This document shows positions 1 through 12,268 of a stretch of DNA of 64,000 bases, in pieces. Below the pieces are notes generated by a model. It did not search any database. It was given only the letters and a program-made list of their open reading frames with translations, and was not told where the DNA came from. Within the stretch, counting starts at the first letter, position 1. Every line of letters starts with the position of its first letter. Source of the stretch: Amphibalanus amphitrite (Eukaryota; Arthropoda; Thecostraca; Balanomorpha; Balanidae); assembly GCF_019059575.1 (NCBI RefSeq), contig NW_024881502.1, positions 124,001 through 188,000 of the forward strand. Reading direction: 5' to 3'. Both the position numbers and the translations under genes were made by a program.

Positions 1-3000
1 GTGCAATCCGTTAAACCCTACACCTAATACTTTTCCCGCTAGAGGGCAGCAAAGTTCCAGCGACAGATTCGCCGGACCCCTAGGAATCCGCTGAAAATCC
101 CTACATAGGGGTAACTTGGGGCGTAGAGTCGCGTGGTGTAATCCGTTAAACCCTACACCTAATACTTTTCCCGCTAGAGGGCAGCAAAGTTCCAGCGACA
201 GATTCGCCGGACCCCTAGGATTCCGCTGAAAATCACTACACAGGGGTAACTTGGGGCGTAGAGTCGCGTGGTGCAATCCGTTAAACCCTACACCTAATAC
301 TTTTCCCGCTAGAGGGCAGCAAAGTTCAAGCGACAGATTCGCCGGACCCCAAGGATTCCGCTGAAATAGGGGTAACTTGGTCGCCGGACCCCTGGGATTC
401 CGCTGAAAATCACTACATAGGGGTACCTTGGGGCGTAGAGTCGCGTGGTGCAATCCGTTTAACCCTACACCTAATACTTTTCCCGCTAGAGGGCAGCAAA
501 GTTCCAGCGACAGATTCGCCGGACCCCTAGGAATCCGCTGAAAATCCCTATGTAGGGGTAACTTGAGGCGTAGAGTCGCGTGGTGTAATCCGTTAAACAC
601 TACACCTAATACTTTTCCCGCTAGAGGGCAGCAAAGTTCCAGCGACAGATTCGCCGGACCCCTAGGATTCCGCTGAAAATCCCTACACAGGGGTAACTTG
701 GGGCGTAGAGTCGCGTGGTGCAATCCGTTAAACCCTACACCTAATACTTTTCCCGCTAGAGGGCAGCAAAGTTCCAGCGACAGATTCGCCGGACCCCTAG
801 GAATCCGCTGAAAATCCCTATGTAGGGGTAACTTGGGGCGTAGAGTTGCGTGGTGTAATGCGTTAAACCCTACACCTAATGCTTTTCCCGCTAGAGGGCA
901 GCAAAGTTCCAGCGACAGATTCGCCGGACCCCTAGGATTCCGCTGAAAATCACTACACAGGGGTAACATGGGGCGTAGAGTCGCGTGGTGCAATCTGTTA
1001 AACCCTACACCTAATACTTTTCCCGCTAGAGGGCAGCAAAGTTCCAGCGACAGATTCGCCGGACCCCTAGGATTCCGCGGAAAATCACTACACAGGGGTA
1101 ACTTGGGGCGTAGAGTCGCGTGGTGCAATCCGTTAAACCTTACACCTAATACTTTTCCCGCTAGAGGGCAGCAAAGTTCAAGCGACAGATTCGCCGGACC
1201 CCTAGGATTCCGCTGAAATAGGGGTAACTTAGTCGCCGGACCCCTGGGATTCCGCTGAAAATCACTACATAGGGGTAACTTGGGGCGTAGAGTCGCGTGG
1301 TGCAATCCGTTAAACCCTACACCTAATACTTTTCCCGGTAAAGCAGCAAAGTTCCAGCGACAGATTCGCCGGACCCCTAGGAATCCGCTGAAAATCCCTA
1401 TGTAGGGGTAACTTGGGGAGTAGAGTCGCGTAGTGCAATCCGTTAAACCCAACACCTAATACTTTTCCCGCTAGAGGGCAGCAAAGTTCCAGCGACAGAT
1501 TCGCCGGACCCCTAGGAATCCGATGACAATCGCTATATAGGGGTAACTTGGGGCGTAGAGTCGCGTGGTGCAACCCGTTAAACCCTACACCAAATACTTT
1601 TCCTGCTAGAGGGCAGCAAAGTTCCAGCGACAGATTCGCCGGACCCCTAGGATTCCGCTGAAAATCCCCACATAGGGGTAACTTGGGGCGTAGAGTCGCG
1701 TGGTGCAATCCGTTAAACCCTACACCTAACACTTTTCCCGCTAGAGGGCAGGAAAGTTCCAGCGACAGAATCGCCGGACCCCTAGGATTCCGCTGAAATA
1801 GGGGTAACTTGGTCACCGGACCCTAGGATTCCGCTGAAAATCCCTACATAGAGGTAACTTGGGGCGTAGAGTCGCGTGGTGCAATCCGTGAAACCCTACA
1901 CCTAATACTTTTCCCGCTAGAGGGCAGCAAAGTTCCAGCGACAGATTCGCCGGACCCCTAGGATTCCGCTGAAAATCACTACACAGGGGTAACTTGGGGC
2001 GTAGAGTCGCGTGGTGCAATCCGTTAAACCCTACACCTAATACTTTTCCCGCTAGAGGGCAGCAAAGTTCCAGCGACAGATTCGCCGGACCCCTAGGAAT
2101 CCGCTGAAAATCCCTATATAGGGGTAACTTGGGGCGTAGAGTCGCGTGGTGCAATCCGTTAAACCCTACACCTAATACTTTTCCCGCTAGAGGGCAGCAA
2201 AGTTCCAGCGACAGATTCGCCGGACCCCTAGGAATCCGCTGAAAATCCCTACATAGGGGTAACTTGGGGCGTAGAGTCGCGTGGTGTAATCCGTTAAACC
2301 CTACACCTAATACTTTTCCCGCTAGAGGGCAGCAAATTTCCAGCGACAGATTCGCCGGACCCCTAGGATTCCGCTGAAAATCACTACACAGGGGTAACTT
2401 GGGGCGTAAAGTCGCGTGGTGCAATCCGTTAAACCCTACACCTAATACTTTTCCCGCTAGAGGGCAGCAAAGTTCCAGCGACAGATTCGCCGGACCCCTA
2501 GGAATCCGCTGAAAATCCCTATATAGGGGTAACTTGGGGCGTAGAGTCGCGTGGTGCAATCCGTTAAACCCTACACCTAATATTTTTCCCGCTAGAGGGC
2601 AGCAAAGTTCCAGCGACAGATTCGCCGGACCCCTAGGATTCCGCTGAAAATCACTACCCAGGGGTAACTTGGGGCGTAGAGTCGCGTGGTGCAATCCGTT
2701 AAACCCTACACCTAATACTTTTCCCGCTAGAGGGCAGCAAAGTTCCAGCGACAGATTCGCCGGACCCCTAGGAATCCGCTGAAAATCCCTATATAGGGGT
2801 AACTTGGGGCGTAGAGTCGCGTGGTGCAATCCGTTAAACCCTACACCTAATACTTTTCCCGCTAGAGGGCAGCAAAGTTCCAGCGACAGATTCGCCGGAC
2901 CCCTAGGAATCCGCTGAAAATCCCTACATAGGGGTAACTTGGGGCGTAGAGTCGCGTGGTGTAATCCGTTAAACCCTACACCTAATACTTTTCCCGCTAG

Positions 3001-6000
3001 AGGGCAGCAAAGTTCCAGCGACAGATTCGCCGGACCCCTAGGATTCCGCTGAAAATCACTACACAGGGGTAACTTGGGGCGTAAAGTCGCGTGGTGCAAT
3101 CCGTTAAACCCTACACCTAATACTTTTCCCGCTAGAGGGCAGCAAAGTTCCAGCGACAGATTCGCCGGACCCCTAGGAATCCGCTGAAAATCCCTGTATA
3201 GGGGTAACTTGGGGCGTAGAGCCGCGTGGTGCAATCCGTTAAACCCTACACCTAATACTTTTCCCGCTAGAGGGCAGCAAAGTTCCAGCGACAGATTCGC
3301 CGGACCCCTAGGAATCCGCTGAAAATCCCTACATAGGGGTAACTTGGGGCGTAGAGTCGCGTGGTGTAATCCGTTAAACCCTACACCTAATACTTTTCCC
3401 GCTAGAGGGCAGCAAAGTTCCAGCGACAGATTCGCCGGACCCCTAGGATTCCGCTGAAAATCACTACACAGGGGTAACTTGGGGCGTAGAGTCGCGTGGT
3501 GCAATCCGTTAAACCCTACACCTAATACTTTTCCCGCTAGAGGGCAGCAAAGTTCAAGCGACAAATTCGCCGGACCCCAAGGATTCCGCTGAAATAGGGG
3601 TAACTTGGTCGCCGGACCCCTGGGATTCCGCTGAAAATCACTACATAGGGGTACCTTGGGGCGTAGAGTCGCGTGGTGCAATCCGTTAAACCCTACACCT
3701 AATACTTTTCCCGCTAGAGGGCAGCAAAGTTCCAGCGACAGATTCGCCGGACCCCTAGGAATCCGCTGAAAATCCCTATGTAGGGGTAACTTGGGGCGTA
3801 GAGTCGCGTGGTGTAATCCGTTAAACACTACACCTAATACTTTTCCCGCTAGAGGGCAGCAAAGTTCCAGCGACAGATTCGCCGGACCCCTAGGATTCCG
3901 CTGAAAATCCCTACACAGGGGTAACTTGGGGCGTAGAGTCGCGTGGTGCAATCCGTTAAACCCTACACCTAATACTTTTCCCGCTAGAGGGCAGCAAAGT
4001 TCCAGCGACAGATTCGCCGGACCCCTAGGAATCCGCTGAAAATCCCTATGTAGGGGTAACTTGGGGCGTAGAGTTGCGTGGTGTAATCCGTTAAACCCTA
4101 CACCTAATGCTTTTCCCGCTAGAGGGCAGCAAAGTTCCAGCGACAGATTCGCCGGACCCCTAGGATTCCGCTGAAAATCACTACACAGGGGTAACATGGG
4201 GCGTAGAGTCGCGTGGTGCAATCTGTTAAACCCTACACCTAATACTTTTCCCGCTAGAGGGCAGCAAAGTTCCAGCGACAGATTCGCCGGACCCCTAGGA
4301 TTCCGCGGAAAATCACTACACAGGGGTAACTTGGGGCGTAGAGTCGCGTGGTGCAATCCGTTAAACCTTACACCTAATACTTTTCCCGCTAGAGGGCAGC
4401 AAAGTTCAAGCGACAGATTCGCCGGACCCCTAGGATTCCGCTGAAATAGGGGTAACTTAGTCGCCGGACCCCTGGGATTCCGCTGAAAATCACTACATAG
4501 GGGTAACTTGGGGCGTAGAGTCGCGTGGTGCAATCCGTTAAACCCTACACCTAATACTTTTCCCGGTAAAGCAGCAAAGTTCCAGCGACAGATTCGCCGG
4601 ACCCCTAGGAATCCGCTGAAAATCCCTATGTAGGGGTAACTTGGGGAGTAGAGTCGCGTAGTGCAATCCGTTAAACCCAACACCTAATACTTTTCCCGCT
4701 AGAGGGCAGCAAAGTTCCAGCGACAGATTCGCCGGACCCCTAGGAATCCGATGACAATCGCTATATAGGGGTAACTTGGGGCGTAGAGTCGCGTGGTGCA
4801 ACCCGTTAAACCCTACACCAAATACTTTTCCTGCTAGAGGGCAGCAAAGTTCCAGCGACAGATTCGCCGGACCCCTAGGATTCCGCTGAAAATCCCCACA
4901 TAGGGGTAACTTGGGGCGTAGAGTCGCGTGGTGCAATCCGTTAAACCCTACACCTAACACTTTTCCCGCTAGAGGGCAGGAAAGTTCCAGCGACAGAATC
5001 GCCGGACCCCTAGGATTCCGCTGAAATAGGGGTAACTTGGTCACCGGACCCTAGGATTCCGCTGAAAATCCCTACATAGAGGTAACTTGGGGCGTAGAGT
5101 CGCGTGGTGCAATCCGTGAAACCCTACACCTAATACTTTTCCCGCTAGAGGGCAGCAAAGTTCCAGCGACAGATTCGCCGGACCCCTAGGATTCCGCTGA
5201 AAATCACTACACAGGGGTAACTTGGGGCGTAGAGTCGCGTGGTGCAATCCGTTAAACCCTACACCTAATACTTTTCCCGCTAGAGGGCAGCAAAGTTCCA
5301 GCGACAGATTCGCCGGACCCCTAGGAATCCGCTGAAAATCCCTATATAGGGGTAACTTGGGGCGTAGAGTCGCGTGGTGCAATCCGTTAAACCCTACACC
5401 TAATACTTTTCCCGCTAGAGGGCAGCAAAGTTCCAGCGACAGATTCGCCGGACCCCTAGGAATCCGCTGAAAATCCCTACATAGGGGTAACTTGGGGCGT
5501 AGAGTCGCGTGGTGTAATCCGTTAAACCCTACACCTAATACTTTTCCCGCTAGAGGGCAGCAAATTTCCAGCGACAGATTCGCCGGACCCCTAGGATTCC
5601 GCTGAAAATCACTACACAGGGGTAACTTGGGGCGTAAAGTCGCGTGGTGCAATCCGTTAAACCCTACACCTAATACTTTTCCCGCTAGAGGGCAGCAAAG
5701 TTCCAGCGACAGATTCGCCGGACCCCTAGGAATCCGCTGAAAATCCCTGTATAGGGGTAACTTGGGGCGTAGAGCCGCGTGGTGCAATCCGTTAAACCCT
5801 ACACCTAATACTTTTCCCGCTAGAGGGCAGCAAAGTTCCAGCGACAGATTCGCCGGACCCCTAGGAATCCGCTGAAAATCCCTACATAGGGGTAACTTGG
5901 GGCGTAGAGTCGCGTGGTGTAATCCGTTAAACCCTACACCTAATACTTTTCCCGCTAGAGGGCAGCAAAGTTCCAGCGACAGATTCGCCGGACCCCTAGG

Positions 6001-8662
6001 ATTCCGCTGAAAATCACTACACAGGGGTAACTTGGGGCGTAGAGTCGCGTGGTGCAATCCGTTAAACCCTACACCTAATACTTTTCCCGCTAGAGGGCAG
6101 CAAAGTTCCAGCGACAGATTCGCCGGACCCCAAGGATTCCGCTGAAATAGGGGTAACTTGGTCGCCGGACCCCTGGGATTCAGCTGAAAATCACTACATA
6201 GGGGTAACTTGGGGCGTAGAGTCGCGTGGTGCAATCCGTTAAACCCTACACCTAATACTTTTCCCGCTAGAGGGCAGCAAAGTTCCAGCGACAGATTCGC
6301 CGGACCCCTAGGAATCCGCTGAAAATCCCTATGTAGGGGTAACTTGGGGCGTAGAGTCGCGTGGTGTAATCCGTTAAACCCTACACCTAATACTTTTCCC
6401 GCTAGAGGGCAGCAAAGTTCCAGCGACAGATTCGCCGGACCCCTAGGATTCCGCTGAAAATCCCTACACAGGGGTAACTTGGGGCGTAGAGTCGCGTGGT
6501 GCAATCCGTTAAACCCTACACCTAATACTTTTCCCGCTAGAGGGCAGCAAAGTTCCAGCGACAGATTCGCCGGACCCCTAGGAATCCACTGAAAATCCCT
6601 ATGTAGGGGTAACTTGGGGCGTAGAGTTGCGTGGTGTAATCCGTTAAACCCTACACCTAATGCTTTTCCCGCTAGAGGGCAGCAAAGTTCCAGCGACAGA
6701 TTCGCCGGACCCCTAGGATTCCGCTGAAAATCACTACACAGGGGTAACATGGGCCGTAGAGTCGCGTGGTGCAATCTGTTAAACCCTACACCTAATACTT
6801 TTCCCGCTAGAGGGCAGCAAAGTTCCAGCGACAGATTCGCCGGACCCCTAGGATTCCGCTGAAAATCACTACACAGGGGTAACTTGGGGCGTAGAGTCGC
6901 GTGGTGCAATCCGTTAAACCTTACACCTAATACTTTTCCCGCTAGAGGGCAGCAAAGTTCAAGCGACAGATTCGCCGGACCCCTAGGATTCCGCTGAAAT
7001 AGGGGTAACTTAGTCGCCGGACCCCTGGGATTCCGCTGAAAATCACTACATAGGGGTAACTTGGGGCGTAGAGTCGCGTGGTGCAATCCGTTAAACCCTA
7101 CACCTAATACTTTTCCCGCTAGAGGGCAGCAAAGTTCCAGCGACAGATTCGCCGGACCCCTAGGAATCCGCTGAAAATCCCTATGTAGGGGTAACTTGGG
7201 GCGTAGAGTCGCGTAGTGCAATCCGTTAAACCCAACACCTAATACTTTTCCCGCTAGAGGGCAGCAAAGTTCCAGCGAAAGATTCGCCGGACCCCTAGGA
7301 ATCCGATGACAATCGCTATATAGGGGTAACTTGGGGCGTAGAGTCGCGTGGTGCAACCCGTTAAACCCTACACCAAATACTTTTCCTGCCAGAGGGCAGC
7401 AAAGTTCCAGCGACAGATTCGCCGGACCCCTAGGATTCCGCTGAAAATCCCCACATAGGGGTAACTTGGGGCGTAGAGTCGCGTGGTGCAATCCGTTAAA
7501 CCCTACACCTAACACTTTTCCCGCTAGAGGGCAGGAAAGTTCCAGCGACAGAATCGCCGGACCCCTAGGATTCCGCTGAAATAGGGGTAACTTGGTCACC
7601 GGACCCTAGGATTCCGCTGAAAATCCCTACATAGAGGTAACTTGGGGCGTAGAGTCGCGTGGTGCAATCCGTTAAACCCTACACCTAATACTTTTCCCGC
7701 TAGAGGGCAGCAAAGTTCCAGCGACAGATTCGCCGGACCCCTAGGAATCCGCTGAAAATCCCTATATAGGGGTAACTTGGGGCGTAGAGTCGCGTGGTGC
7801 AATCCGTTAAACCCTACACCTAATACTTTTCCCGCTAGAGGGCAGCAAAGTTCCAGCGACAGATTCGCCGGACCCCTAGGATTCCGCTGAAAATCACTAC
7901 ACAGGGGTAACTTGGGGCGTAGAGTCGCGTGGTGCAATCCGTTAAACCCTACACCTAATACTTTTCCCGCTAGAGGGCAGCAAAGTTCAAGCGACAGATT
8001 CGCCGGACCCCAAGGATTCCGCTGAAATAGGGGTAACTTGGTCGCCGGACCCCTGGGATTCCGCTGAAAATCACTACATAGGGGTAACTTGGGGCGTAGA
8101 GTCGCGTGGTGCAATCCGTTAAACCCTACACCTAATACTTTTCCCGCTAGAGGGCAGCAAAGTTCCAGCGACAGATTCGCCGGACCCCTAGGAATCCGCT
8201 GAAAATCCCTATGTAGGGGTAACTTGGGGCGTAGAGTCGCGTGGTGTAATCCGTTAAACCCTACACCTAATACTTTTCCCGCTAGAGGGCAGCAAAGTTC
8301 CAGCACCAGATTCGCCGGACCCCTAGGATTCCGCTGAAAATCCCTACACAGGGGTAACTTGGGGCGTAGAGTCGCGTGGTGCAATCCGTCAAACCCTACA
8401 CCTAATACTTTTCCCGCTAGAGGGCAGCAAAGTTCCAGCGACAGATTCGCCGGACCCCTAGGATTCCGCTGAAATAGGGGTAACTTGGTCGCCAGACCCC
8501 TGGGATTCCGCTGAAAATCACTACATAGGGGTAACTTGGGGCGTAGAGTCGCGTGGTGCAATCCGTTAAACCCTACACCTAATACTTTTCCCGCTAGAGG
8601 GCAGCAAAGTTCCAGCGACAGATTCGCCGGACCCCTAGGATTCCGCTGAAATAGGGGTAACT
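1..8662 (+). repeat. 135-bp satellite array, forward orientation, with higher-order repeat
   Basis: Tandem monomers start at 1, 136 and 271, giving a 135-bp period. Landmarks in each unit are GTGCAATCCGTTAAACCC, CCCGCTAGAGGGCAGC, TTCGCCGGACCCCTAGG and GGGGTAACTTGGGGCGTAGA. Some units are truncated (for example 361-420), where a partial copy joins at TAGGGGTAACTTGGTCGCC. A higher-order unit is visible: the variant starting TCACCGGACCCTAGG recurs at 1,813, 5,041 and 7,596. The first full unit is 3,228 bp. The second is 2,555 bp, which fits loss of five monomers plus a 2-bp indel. 1-1,812 is almost identical to 3,229-5,040. The minus strand has one stop-free frame because 135 is divisible by three; this is not evidence of a protein. 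Confidence 0.97.
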
Positions 8663-8796
8663 TATCTATCTATACATACAACAACATCCACAAGCATCGT
8701 GGCTTTTCAGTTGAGGTGATTATGAGGTGATGCGTTAAATACTATGGCAAGGATACGGATAGGATACGGGACGTTGTGATAGGATTGTGCAGGACT
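8663..8796. other. 134-bp non-satellite interruption
   Basis: The satellite breaks after GGGGTAACTT and resumes at GGTCACCGG. The intervening AT-richer sequence is unrelated to the monomer and matches no family I recognise. ACTT occurs at both edges, so it could be an insertion with a 4-bp duplication, or a repaired break. Confidence 0.5.
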
Positions 8797-9080
8797 TGGT
8801 CACCGGACCCCTAGGATTCCGCTGAAAATCCCTACATAGGGGTAACTTGGGCCGTAGAGTCGCGTGGTGCAATCCGTTAAACCTTACACCTAATACTTTT
8901 CCCGCTAGAGGGCAGCAAAGTTCCAGCGACAGATTCGCCGGACCCCTAGGAATCCGATGAAAATCCCTACATAGGGGTAACATGGGGCGTAGAGTCGCGT
9001 GGTGTAATCCGTTAAACCCTACACCTAATACTTTTCCCGCTAGAGGGCAGCAAAGTTCTAGCGACAGATTCGCCGGACCC
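8797..9080 (+). repeat. 135-bp satellite, about two units
   Basis: The same monomers in the same orientation resume after the 134-bp interruption and continue until CGCCGGACCC at 9,080, where a longer insertion begins. Confidence 0.93.
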
Positions 9081-9552
9081 GATAGGCGTTATCACAAGTG
9101 TATTCGCGGCCATTGGGGCGACGTAAGAAAAGAAGAAACCAACTGGCCCCAAGAACTTTAAATGCACCTTTTCCTTGATGTGTAGAGAATTTACCATTAT
9201 TTGTTACAGAAAATTGCACTTAAAATCTTCCATTTATGCTTTTTTCATCGTTTCCACAATATGTTCTTTTACTAAGCTAGAAACACTAATTAGAAATAGT
9301 TCCCGCATCATCAAGAACAATAGGGAAGGCTAGAAGTGAATAAAATAATTTAAACGGTTTTGTAATCTACGTGAAGGCACTTCTAAAATTGCCTGTAGAA
9401 ATATTGAAGGCAAAAGTTCAACTTTTTCACAAGACGGATGTCTATAAACCTATTTTTGTGACAACTCAGCCGGTATTTCGTGGCCAACAGCCCAGCTTTC
9501 CCTAGTGACCGATAGGGGCGCTGCTATCGATGTCCGCCCGTGCCGCCTAACG
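9081..9552. other. 472-bp AT-rich insertion within the satellite
   Basis: The satellite stops in GCCGGACCC and resumes at CCCTAGGATTCC, so about 472 bp of unrelated AT-rich DNA splits one monomer. It has no credible coding frame, no clear terminal inverted repeats and no poly(A) tail. Its ends are weakly inverted around TAGGCG. It may be an unclassified transposon relic or a captured fragment. Confidence 0.5.
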
Positions 9553-10867
9553 CCCTAGGATTCCGCTGAAAATCACTACACAGGGGTAACTTGGGGCGTA
9601 GAGTTGCGTGGTGCAATCTGTTAAACCCTACACCTAATACTTTTCCCGCTAGAGGGCAGCAAAATTCCAGCGACAGATTCGCCGGACCCCTAGGATTCCG
9701 CTGAAATAGGGGTAACTTGGTCGCAGGACCCCTAGGATTCCGCTGAAAATCCCTACATAGAGGTAACTTGGGGCGTGGAGTCGCGTGGTGCAACCCGTTA
9801 AACCCTACACCTAATACTTTTCCCGCTAGAGGGCAGCAAAGTTCCAGCGACAGATTCGCCGGACCCCTAGGAATCCGCTGAAAATCCCTATATAGGAGTA
9901 ACTTGGGGCGTTGAGTCGCGTGGTGCAATCCGTTAAACCCTACACCTAATACTTTTCCCGCTAGAGGGCAGCAAAGTTCCAGCGACAAAATCGCCGGACC
10001 CCTAGGATTCCGCTGAAATAGGGGTAACTTGGTCGCCGGACCCCTAGGATTCCGCTGAAAATCCCTACATAGGGGTAACTTGGGGCGTAGAGTCGCGTGG
10101 GGTAATCCGTTAAACCCTACACCTGATACTTTTCCCGCTAGAGGGCAGCAAAGTTCCAGCGACAGATTCGCCGGACCCCTAGGATTCCGCTGAAAATCAC
10201 TACACAAGGGTAACTTGGGAGGTAGAGTCGCGTGGTGTAATCCGTTAAGCCCTACACATAATACTTTTCCCGCTAGAGGGCAGCAAATTTCCAGCGACAT
10301 ATTCGCCGGACCCCTAGGAATCCGCTGAAAATCCCTACATAGGGGTAACTTGGGGCGTAGAGTCGCGTGGTGTAATCCGTTAAACCCTACACCTGATACT
10401 TCTCCCGCTAGAGGGCAGCAAAGTTCCAGCGACAGATACGCCGGACCCCTAGGATTCCGCTGAAAATCACTACACAGGGGTAACTTGGGGCGTAGAGTCG
10501 CGTGGTGTAATCCGTTAAGCCCTACACCTTATACTTTTCCCGCTAGAGGGCAGCAAAGTTCCAGCGACAGATTCGCCGGACCCCTAGGATTCCGCTGAAA
10601 TAGGGGTAACTTGGTCGCCAGACCCCTGGGATTCCGCTGAAAATCACTACATAGGGGTAACTTGGGGCGTAGAGTCGCGTGGTGCAATCGGTTAAACCCT
10701 ACACCTAATACTTTTCCCGCTAGAGGGCAGCAAAGTTCCAGCGACAGATTCGCCGGACCCCTAGGAATCCGCTGAAATAGGGGTAACTTGGTCACCGGAC
10801 CCCTAGCATTCCGCTGAAAATCCCTACATTGGGTAACTTGGGGCGTAGAGTCGCGTGGTGCAATCCG
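9553..10867 (+). repeat. 135-bp satellite, forward orientation, more diverged
   Basis: About ten monomers, including truncated TAGGGGTAACTTGGTCGC-type junction units. They carry more private substitutions than the 1-8,662 block. The array ends at a CCGTTAA, which is the insertion target of the next element. Confidence 0.95.
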
Positions 10868-12056
10868 TTAACCTTCGCCCTGGTGGGGGGGGCCATTTTG
10901 GCCCCCCCCTGTGGTTTTTCAGCGATAACTCAGAAACCACTTGAGTTAGCGCCCTGAAACTTTGTATAGCTGTTTATTCAACATTTTTACATCATGTCCT
11001 TTTTTGGGGGGTTCGGGTCAGGTCAGGTCAGGTCACAAGGTCACCAAAACTGACACCACCTCTAAAAAAGTTCAAAGCTCTCTCAAAGGCACAGCTTTTA
11101 TCCGATCGATGTAAAATTTACAGTACTTGAAGATGTCACCCAGCTCTACAAAATGGCTATCTCGGATTTTTTATAAATGTGACCTAAGGTCAGGTCAGGT
11201 CATCGCTGCTCCCCATTATAAGTCAATGGGAGAATCGAAAAGTAGTTGTTTTTCAGCTAAATCGGGCGTGATTGTTCCTATATTTCGTTATTGAAGTGTC
11301 TTGGGTCAGCAAATCACAGCCCATGTGAAACCATTTGCTTGTGACCTCGCTGAGGTCACGCTAGGTCATCTCCCTGGTCACCAGAGGTCACCAGCGGTTT
11401 TTCTGCACTTACTTGTTATTGAATAGAGATAGAGACTCCGTTCGACGTTTATCGTGTTTGTCTCGTCAATGCGGATCGAATGATATGCAGCATGACCTAT
11501 TTCGGTAAGGTCATGACCTTGACCTGAGGTCAAATTTTCAAAATGACCTTTCGAGGTCAAACTATATATCATTCGACGCGTCTCGACGAGCCAAGCACGA
11601 TGGTGCATGAATCGTTTCTCTATTTTCTCGTGAATGCATGCTATAGTTAAAAACATTTTCAACGAAATTTGCCAAGTTGACCTTGCATGACCTCTGTGGG
11701 CCAAACCGTTGAGCTGAGGTCAAATCTGACGAACCTTGGCGAAAGAGCTTGAAAAGAGCTATCGATTGCTTTTTTCCGCGGCTCTCTAGCTCTTCTAGTT
11801 TCCGAGCTACAGCGGAATATGTCCGGCAACACCGAAAACACTGAAATTTGACCTATGATGACCTCTAGCGACCTCAATATTGACCTTAGCGAAAAAATGA
11901 CTGAAATACTTTCGAACGTACTTGTTATGGGCTTTCGTTTGCTTTTTTCCGCGTCTTCCTAGCCCTCTTCGTTTTCGAGTTAGACGGGGGGGGGGTCATT
12001 TTGGCCCCCCCCACCAGGGCGAAGGTGGCTCAGACCCACACCAGGGCGCGGGTTAA
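10868..12056 (+). mobile_element. piggyBac-like non-autonomous element, TTAA family copy 1
   Basis: The element (10,872-12,052) is flanked by TTAA at 10,868-10,871 and 12,053-12,056. Removing the element and one TTAA restores the satellite sequence CCGTTAAACCC. The left end has CGCCCTGGTGGGGGG then a GGGGCCATTTTGGCCCC hairpin. The right end carries the same hairpin and motif inverted, plus a second terminal copy ending ACCAGGGCGCGGG next to TTAA. The interior is non-coding, with many TGACC/GGTCA pentamers. TTAA duplication and CCC...GGG ends are piggyBac hallmarks; superfamily assignment is by inference because no transposase is present. Confidence 0.85.
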
Positions 12057-12268
12057 ACCCTACACCTAATACTTTCCCCGCTAGAAGTCAGCAAAGTTCC
12101 AGCGACAGATTCGCCAGACCCCTAGGAATCCGCTGAAAATCACTACACAGGGGTAACTCTACGCCCCAAGTACCCTATGTAGGGATTTTCAGCGGATTCC
12201 TAGGGGTCCGGCGAATCTGTCGCTGGAACTTTGCTGCCCTCTAGCGGGAAAAGTATTAGGTTTAGGGT
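12057..12268. repeat. Satellite fold-back (inversion junction)
   Basis: One forward monomer runs to GGGGTAAC at about 12,157 and passes directly into reverse-orientation monomer sequence (TCTACGCCCCAAGTACCC). Forward and reverse copies form an imperfect palindrome about 210 bp long. The shared junction bases are short (AC), consistent with a microhomology fold-back. This is where the whole array changes direction. Confidence 0.9.

Noticed and set aside
1310..10300. Several long minus-strand open frames encoding a 45-residue repeat
   Set aside because: They follow the 135-bp satellite exactly, break where truncated units occur, and have no start context or conserved domain.
1..10867. CENP-B box in the satellite
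   Set aside because: ATTCGCCGGACCCC resembles the TTCG-N4-A half, but the required CGGG half is absent in the consensus.
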